Shown in pieces: positions 6,132 through 9,324 of a stretch of 9,324 nucleotides of DNA. The translations under genes and the position numbers were made by a program. Source of the DNA: Gammaproteobacteria bacterium (lineage in GTDB: Bacteria > Pseudomonadota > Gammaproteobacteria > BMS3Bbin11); assembly GCA_030636465.1 (NCBI GenBank), contig DAOVWW010000039.1, forward strand, positions 1 to 9,324, read 5' to 3'. The notes under the pieces are model-generated. The model was not told the DNA's origin, made no database searches, and worked only from the letters and a program-made list of their open reading frames with translations. Numbering within the stretch: position 1 is the stretch's first letter; every line of letters starts with the position of its first letter.

Positions 6132-6217
6132 GTGGTGTAATAGTTCCAAGTTCAATAAGAGAAGGGGAAGATTTTACCTGGATCTTGGATCTTTCGACTT
6201 GGGGCTTTTGTCAACCC

Positions 6218-6970
6218 TCAAAACTTCTCATCCTGACCCAGATATCGCCATTGCCCAGTCGGCATGTCTCCGAGCTTGATATTTCCTATGCGGGTACGTG
6301 TCAGGCCAGTCACTTTCAGATCAACTTCTTCACACATGCGGCGAATCTGACGTTTTTTTCCTTCAGTCAGAACAATTCTCAAACGGGTGGGATTCAGCTT
6401 AAAGACTTTTGCCTGCTTTAGCTTTTTACCATCAAGTTCTATTCCATGGCGTAGCAGGTTCAGACTTTGGTCAGTAATCTCACCTTTTACCCAGACCAAA
6501 TATTCTTTTTCTATGAGGCTGTCCGCTCCAATCAATTGTTTCGCGATGACGCCGTCCTGAGTGAGTACCAGCAGTCCACGTGAATCTATATCCAGTCTTC
6601 CTGCAGGTGCCAGACCCTGCAATATATGTGTACTGAATTTAGCTTTTTCCCATGGTGAGGAAATGTACTGGTTTTGTGGCAGGATTAGTCTGATAGCAGG
6701 TTTGTAGCCCGTCTCAGCCTGAGCGGATACCACACCAGCGGGTTTGTTGAGCAATATTGTGACACGTGACTTTTGGCGCTTACTGGCTTTTGTCGCCAGG
6801 CGAATAGTCTGCTGCGAGTATATTTTAGTGCCGAGTTTATCCACAACCTTGCCGTCAACCAGGACGAGGCCCTGCTCTATGTATCGATCAGCCTCTCTGC
6901 GTGAGCAAATCCCCCGCTGAGACATCAGCTTCGAGAGTCGGATGGGTTCATTTTCTGTAGTATTATTCAC
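6218..6970 (-). CDS. RsuA/RluB/E/F family rRNA pseudouridine synthase, RluF-like
   Basis: Enzymes of this family convert a specific uridine in ribosomal RNA to pseudouridine in the cytoplasm. The 250-residue product has an N-terminal S4 RNA-binding domain (about 11-60) with [16 protein letters not shown], closely resembling E. coli RluF. The catalytic domain follows, with [10 protein letters not shown], the catalytic motif [17 protein letters not shown] (Asp in GRLD), EKEYLV, and [11 protein letters not shown] near the C-terminus. The S4 and RQIRRMC motifs favour RluF (23S U2604) over RsuA, but the loop before GRLD is longer than in E. coli RluF and the protein lacks RluF's C-terminal basic tail, so target specificity is uncertain. 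The start is GTG at 6968-6970: no in-frame ATG lies upstream before a stop, and the next ATG would cut into the S4 domain. No strong ribosome binding site is visible. It is unrelated in function to its neighbours. Confidence 0.92.
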   Translation of the reverse strand: MNNTTENEPIRLSKLMSQRGICSRREADRYIEQGLVLVDGKVVDKLGTKIYSQQTIRLATKASKRQKSRVTILLNKPAGVVSAQAETGYKPAIRLILPQNQYISSPWEKAKFSTHILQGLAPAGRLDIDSRGLLVLTQDGVIAKQLIGADSLIEKEYLVWVKGEITDQSLNLLRHGIELDGKKLKQAKVFKLNPTRLRIVLTEGKKRQIRRMCEEVDLKVTGLTRTRIGNIKLGDMPTGQWRYLGQDEKF

Positions 6971-7043
6971 TGGGTGTTTAATGCTTTAATATATCAGTTA
7001 GAATTTTATTGCGTACCTGAGATATTCAGGCACTATGCAACGG

Positions 7044-7073
7044 TTGATTGAGTATATAGCAGGTAATTAGAAT
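7044..7073 (+). promoter_or_regulatory. Possible sigma70 promoter upstream of the antiporter operon
   Basis: TTGATT (7044-7049, four of six consensus bases), an 18-base spacer, and TAGAAT (7068-7073, five of six). Transcription from here would leave a leader of about 340 bases before mnhE. It is the best plus-strand match I found in the gap, but the sequence is AT-rich and a nearer promoter could exist. Confidence 0.35.
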
Positions 7074-7172
7074 GTATATAAGCAAATTATATTTGTTTTA
7101 TTTATCTTTCTGATGTCACCACTAAGCCTGGTAAAAATGAGGTGGCTGGGCAATCGGATCTGACCGGCATCA

Positions 7173-7376
7173 GGGATGAGGTAATTGCAGTGCTGGTATT
7201 GCCTCGGCAATCATTGACAATATACCGCCGCTGTATGCAGTATTTACCCATGCAGCCTGATCTGTCGAAGGGCTATAGTAGCTGGTAACGCTGACTGACA
7301 GTGTCGGCGGATTATTGCTATCAATTGGTTCCCACACAATCGAGGCGCTAATGGGGCAGGCACGTGGTATCTTTAC
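7173..7376 (-). pseudogene. 68-codon open stretch without a start codon, possible gene remnant
   Basis: Between a TAA (7377-7379) and a TGA (7170-7172) on the minus strand there is an uninterrupted frame reading, in part, SIVWEPIDSNNPPTLSVSV and later YYSPSTDQAAWVNTAYSGG. The residue composition looks protein-like rather than random, but there is no ATG near its beginning and I recognise no family. After the TGA the same frame continues for 15 codons (ending PPHFYQA) to another stop. It could be a fragment of a decayed gene or a chance open frame. The hairpins noted in the same bases are an alternative reading of this stretch. Confidence 0.2.
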
Positions 7377-7422
7377 TTACTTTGCAGACTGTAGTGTAGC
7401 GTAATCAGGAATATGTAATTAG

Positions 7423-7899
7423 ATGAAAGCTTTCAGTTATGGTGTATTTCTCTTTGTGTTTTGGCTTTTATTGTCAGGGCATTTTGAACCCCTGTTGCTC
7501 GGGCTTGGGCTGACGTCTGTTGTGTTAACTATTTTTTTGGCGAAACGTATGAATGTTATCGATCATGAAAGCTATCCTGTCCATCTTTCCTCACAATTCC
7601 CGGCTTTTTTTGTTTATATTTCTCGAGAAATTGTGAGTGCAAATATTGATGTGGCAAAACGAATAATGAAATTTAGATGCAAATCAATCAGCCCGCAACT
7701 TATTGAAATTCCGGTACCTCAAAAAACAGATATGGGGCGTGTTATTTATGCAAATGCCATTACCCTGACTCCAGGCACGGTGAGTGTGGAACTGACTAAG
7801 GACAAAATCATTGTCCATGCACTGACAAGGGAGGCGGCTGACGATTTATCCGCTGGAAGTATGGCCAAAGCGATTCCAGATCAGGTCGTCGAAAAATAA
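7423..7899 (+). CDS. mnhE: Cation/proton antiporter subunit MnhE/MrpE
   Basis: MrpE is a small membrane subunit of the multisubunit Mrp cation/proton antiporter, needed for assembly or activity of the complex. The 158-residue product has N-terminal membrane helices (about 5-40), a further hydrophobic stretch at 58-75, and a C-terminal cytoplasmic domain. The hallmark NAITLTPGTVSVEL lies at 111-124. Length is normal for the family. The start is fixed: the codon just before the ATG is TAG. An AGGA lies 12 bases upstream, a longer spacing than ideal. It is the first gene of the visible operon, and its TAA overlaps the ATG of mnhF by one base (TAATG), indicating translational coupling. Confidence 0.94.
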   Translation: MKAFSYGVFLFVFWLLLSGHFEPLLLGLGLTSVVLTIFLAKRMNVIDHESYPVHLSSQFPAFFVYISREIVSANIDVAKRIMKFRCKSISPQLIEIPVPQKTDMGRVIYANAITLTPGTVSVELTKDKIIVHALTREAADDLSAGSMAKAIPDQVVEK

Positions 7900-8192
7900 T
7901 GCTTACAGCTGTATCGTTGGCAATTCTCATTACCATGGGGCTTGCGCTTGCACGTGCACTCATGGGGCCCACTGTTTATGATCGCATTGCGGCGATTAAT
8001 ATGTTCGGTACCAAAACCGTATTACTCATAGCTGTGTTTGCTTTTTTATCCGGGCGAATGGATTTATTGGATATTGCATTGGTCTACGCATTGATAAATT
8101 TCATTGGTGTGGTGGCGGTTTTAAAATTGGTTATTTATGGGGATTTTCACTCATCCGGGAAAGATAATACTAAACCGGTGAAGGTGGACTAG
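7899..8192 (+). CDS. mnhF: Cation/proton antiporter subunit MnhF/MrpF
   Basis: MrpF is a three-helix membrane subunit of the Mrp antiporter. The 97-residue product has helices near 3-22, 36-52 and 58-80. The family motif GPTVYDRIAAINMFGTK is at 23-39 and DLLDIALVYALINFIG at 55-70, with conserved acidic Asp55 and Asp58. Length is typical. The ATG overlaps the mnhE stop, so translation is likely coupled. The gene ends in TAG and is followed by 16 bases before mnhG. Confidence 0.94.
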   Translation: MLTAVSLAILITMGLALARALMGPTVYDRIAAINMFGTKTVLLIAVFAFLSGRMDLLDIALVYALINFIGVVAVLKLVIYGDFHSSGKDNTKPVKVD

Positions 8193-8208
8193 TGTTGGAT
8201 CACCAGGA

Positions 8209-8529
8209 ATGATCATCGATATTCTAAGCTGGAGCTGCCTTCTGGGTGGGGGGCTGTTAGGTGTTGTTGGCGGTATCGGTATTCATCGATTCCCCGATTT
8301 TTATAGCCGTCAGCATGCCACAGGAATAACCGATACCCTATGTGCCATGTTAATTCTGCTTGGTTTAGGCTTACAAGCCGGGATGAGTTTTGCCACTTTC
8401 AAGCTTGCACTGATTTTCATGTTCCTTTTTCTTACCAGTCCAACCGCTTCACATGCATTGGCAAATGCAGCGATGCACGGCGGCCTTAAACCCAAACTGG
8501 ATAGTGCCACTGGCAAGGACGAGTCTTGA
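8209..8529 (+). CDS. mnhG: Cation/proton antiporter subunit MnhG/MrpG
   Basis: MrpG is a small three-helix subunit of the Mrp antiporter. The 106-residue product contains the family signature RFPDFYSRQHATGITDTL (27-44) between the first and second helices, and TSPTASHALANAA (76-88) in the third. There is no in-frame start further upstream before a stop, so the ATG is accepted, although the AGGA immediately before it is too close to act as a ribosome binding site; the AAGGTGGA about 20 bases upstream is too far. Coupling to mnhF is possible. Its TGA overlaps the TTG start of the next gene (TTGA). Confidence 0.93.
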   Translation: MIIDILSWSCLLGGGLLGVVGGIGIHRFPDFYSRQHATGITDTLCAMLILLGLGLQAGMSFATFKLALIFMFLFLTSPTASHALANAAMHGGLKPKLDSATGKDES

Positions 8530-9101
8530 TTGACGTTTTTATCAATATAACCTTGTTAGCATTTTTAGCGATTACCGCAGTGGCCATTGTGCGCATGACA
8601 AATCTTTTCGCCATTATTATGCTGTTTGGAATATTCAGTTTTCTATCTGCCGGCCTGTTTGTGGTGATGGATGCTGCTGATGTGGCGTTCACTGAAGCGG
8701 CAGTTGGCGCAGGCATTTCGACCGTGCTAATGCTGGCAACGATTGCGCTGACAAAAGATCAAAATGAAAAGCAATCTGCAAGTCATCGCCCCTGGCTGCC
8801 TTTAGCGGTAGTCATTATGACAGGTGCTGCATTAGTTTATGGCACTTTGGATATACCTGTATTCGGTGATCCCGATGCCCCCGCTCAAACACATGTTGCA
8901 CCGTACTATCTTGAAAGGGCGGTCCCGGAAACGGGGGTTCCAAATGTCGTTACCTCGGTGCTGGCTAGTTATCGAGGATTCGATACATTAGGGGAAGTCG
9001 TCGTTGTTTTTACTGCGGGAATTGCGGTATTGCTATTGATTGGCGGTAGACGCCCAAAATCAAGCAGAAAGAAAAAGGAAAGAGAGGGGAATGATGCATA
9101 A
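8526..9101 (+). CDS. MrpA C-terminal-like antiporter subunit (DUF4040; MbhD and MbhE equivalents fused)
   Basis: This protein corresponds to the C-terminal extension of MrpA, which in archaeal membrane-bound hydrogenases is two separate genes, mbhD and mbhE. The 191-residue product has a DUF4040/MbhD-like half with three helices (about 3-75) carrying DAADVAFTEAAVGAGIST (49-66, with conserved Glu57). Its MbhE-like half (about 90-172) has NVVTSVLASYRGFDTLGE (140-157) and a final helix, then a basic tail RRPKSSRKKKER. The N-terminal antiporter part of MrpA is not attached. The start is TTG at 8526, supported by AAGGA 6 bases upstream (8515-8519) and by overlap with the mnhG stop. The 3' end overlaps mnhB by 11 bases. 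This split-A arrangement separates the complex from classical Mrp. Confidence 0.9.
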   Translation: MIDVFINITLLAFLAITAVAIVRMTNLFAIIMLFGIFSFLSAGLFVVMDAADVAFTEAAVGAGISTVLMLATIALTKDQNEKQSASHRPWLPLAVVIMTGAALVYGTLDIPVFGDPDAPAQTHVAPYYLERAVPETGVPNVVTSVLASYRGFDTLGEVVVVFTAGIAVLLLIGGRRPKSSRKKKEREGNDA

Positions 9102-9324
9102 TCTTATCCTTAGGGTCGTCTCAAAATTCCTGATTCCACTAATTATTATATTTGCACTCTATGTGCAGTTCCATGGTGATTTTGGGCCCGGTGGCGGTTT
9201 TCAGGCGGGGGTCATCCTCAGTGCTGCCATCATACTCTATTCTCTGGTGTTTGGGCTTGATGCGGCTGAACAGATAATTCCGCCAACAATCTTGAGAATT
9301 CTCGCCAGCCTTGGGGTGCTCCTC
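9091..9324 (+). CDS. mnhB: Cation/proton antiporter subunit MnhB/MrpB, 3'-truncated by the window
   Basis: MrpB is a membrane subunit of the Mrp antiporter. The first 78 codons are present and open to the right edge. Residues about 13-27 form a membrane helix, followed by the family hallmark HGDFGPGGGFQAG (28-40) and two further hydrophobic stretches. The ATG at 9091 is followed at once by a second ATG (9094), and either could serve; a purine-rich AAGGAA at 9075-9080 and GAGAGGGGA just before the ATG are suitable ribosome binding sequence. The gene overlaps the preceding gene by 11 bases. MnhC and MnhD-type subunits are expected next, outside the window. Confidence 0.93.
   Translation, partial: MMHNLILRVVSKFLIPLIIIFALYVQFHGDFGPGGGFQAGVILSAAIILYSLVFGLDAAEQIIPPTILRILASLGVLL

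Larger units (their letters stand above)
6971..7422. other. 452-base stretch without a recognisable gene, between divergent operons
   Basis: It separates the minus-strand pseudouridine synthase from the plus-strand antiporter operon. It contains a plus-strand promoter-like pair (7044-7073), two 8-bp hairpins each with one G-T pair (7178-7205 and 7230-7256), a 14-base palindrome ATTGCCTCGGCAAT (7198-7211), and a 68-codon open stretch on the minus strand (7173-7376). The left part (about 6971-7130) is AT-rich and promoter-like, while the right part is more balanced and coding-like. It may be a long regulatory leader for the antiporter genes or the site of a decayed gene. Confidence 0.5.

Noticed and set aside
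6181..6195. Tandem GGATCTT repeat
   Set aside because: Only two 7-base copies, with no further structure; likely chance.
6149..6202. Terminator for the pseudouridine synthase from CCAAGT and ACTTGG
   Set aside because: The 6-bp arms are more than 40 bases apart with no T-tract, so a stable terminator hairpin is unlikely.
7214..7243. A perfect TTGACA box as the mnhE promoter
   Set aside because: The best -10 at a suitable distance (CAGTAT, 18-base spacer) matches only three of six bases, so the pair is weaker than the one at 7044-7073.

Overview
The window looks like chromosomal DNA from a gammaproteobacterium, probably aquatic and not assigned further. The evidence is gene content and order: a cytochrome c oxidase cluster with DUF2909 and DUF2970 family genes inserted on the opposite strand, an N-terminally anchored CxxxC protein after SURF1, and protein motifs typical of that class. 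Base composition is moderate and similar across the window. I see no insertion sequence, CRISPR array, rRNA or tRNA.

Region 1 (3-5768, plus strand) is the downstream part of an aa3-type cytochrome c oxidase cluster. It holds subunit I (5' end outside the window, with an in-frame TAG at 45-47), the CuB chaperone CtaG, subunit III CtaE, then SURF1, a thioredoxin-like CxxxC membrane protein, heme O synthase CtaB and a SCO/SenC copper chaperone. Two small membrane-protein genes lie on the minus strand: a DUF2909 gene between ctaE and SURF1, and a DUF2970 gene just after the SCO gene. Both convergent junctions carry a hairpin. Together the plus-strand genes would build the catalytic core (subunits I and III), load copper (CtaG for CuB, SCO for CuA) and supply and insert heme. 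Three things break the usual picture: the amber codon in subunit I, no ctaA (heme A synthase) before ctaB, and an Asn where SURF1 proteins normally have the conserved His implicated in heme a binding.

Region 2 (6050-6970) holds a good sigma70-like promoter for the DUF2970 gene with two inverted repeats over its -10 and -35 boxes, then a minus-strand RsuA/RluB/E/F-family rRNA pseudouridine synthase with a GTG start.

Region 3 (6971-7422) is a 452-base stretch without a recognisable gene. It contains a promoter-like pair, two hairpins and a 68-codon open stretch on the minus strand that may be a gene remnant.

Region 4 (7423-9324, plus strand) is the start of a multisubunit cation/proton antiporter operon of the Mrp/Mnh family: MnhE, MnhF, MnhG, a fused protein equivalent to the C-terminal part of MrpA (MbhD plus MbhE like), and the first 78 codons of MnhB. 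This order matches the antiporter module of archaeal membrane-bound hydrogenases rather than the classical ABCDEFG order. The ion-translocating MrpC/D-type subunits would be expected past the right edge.
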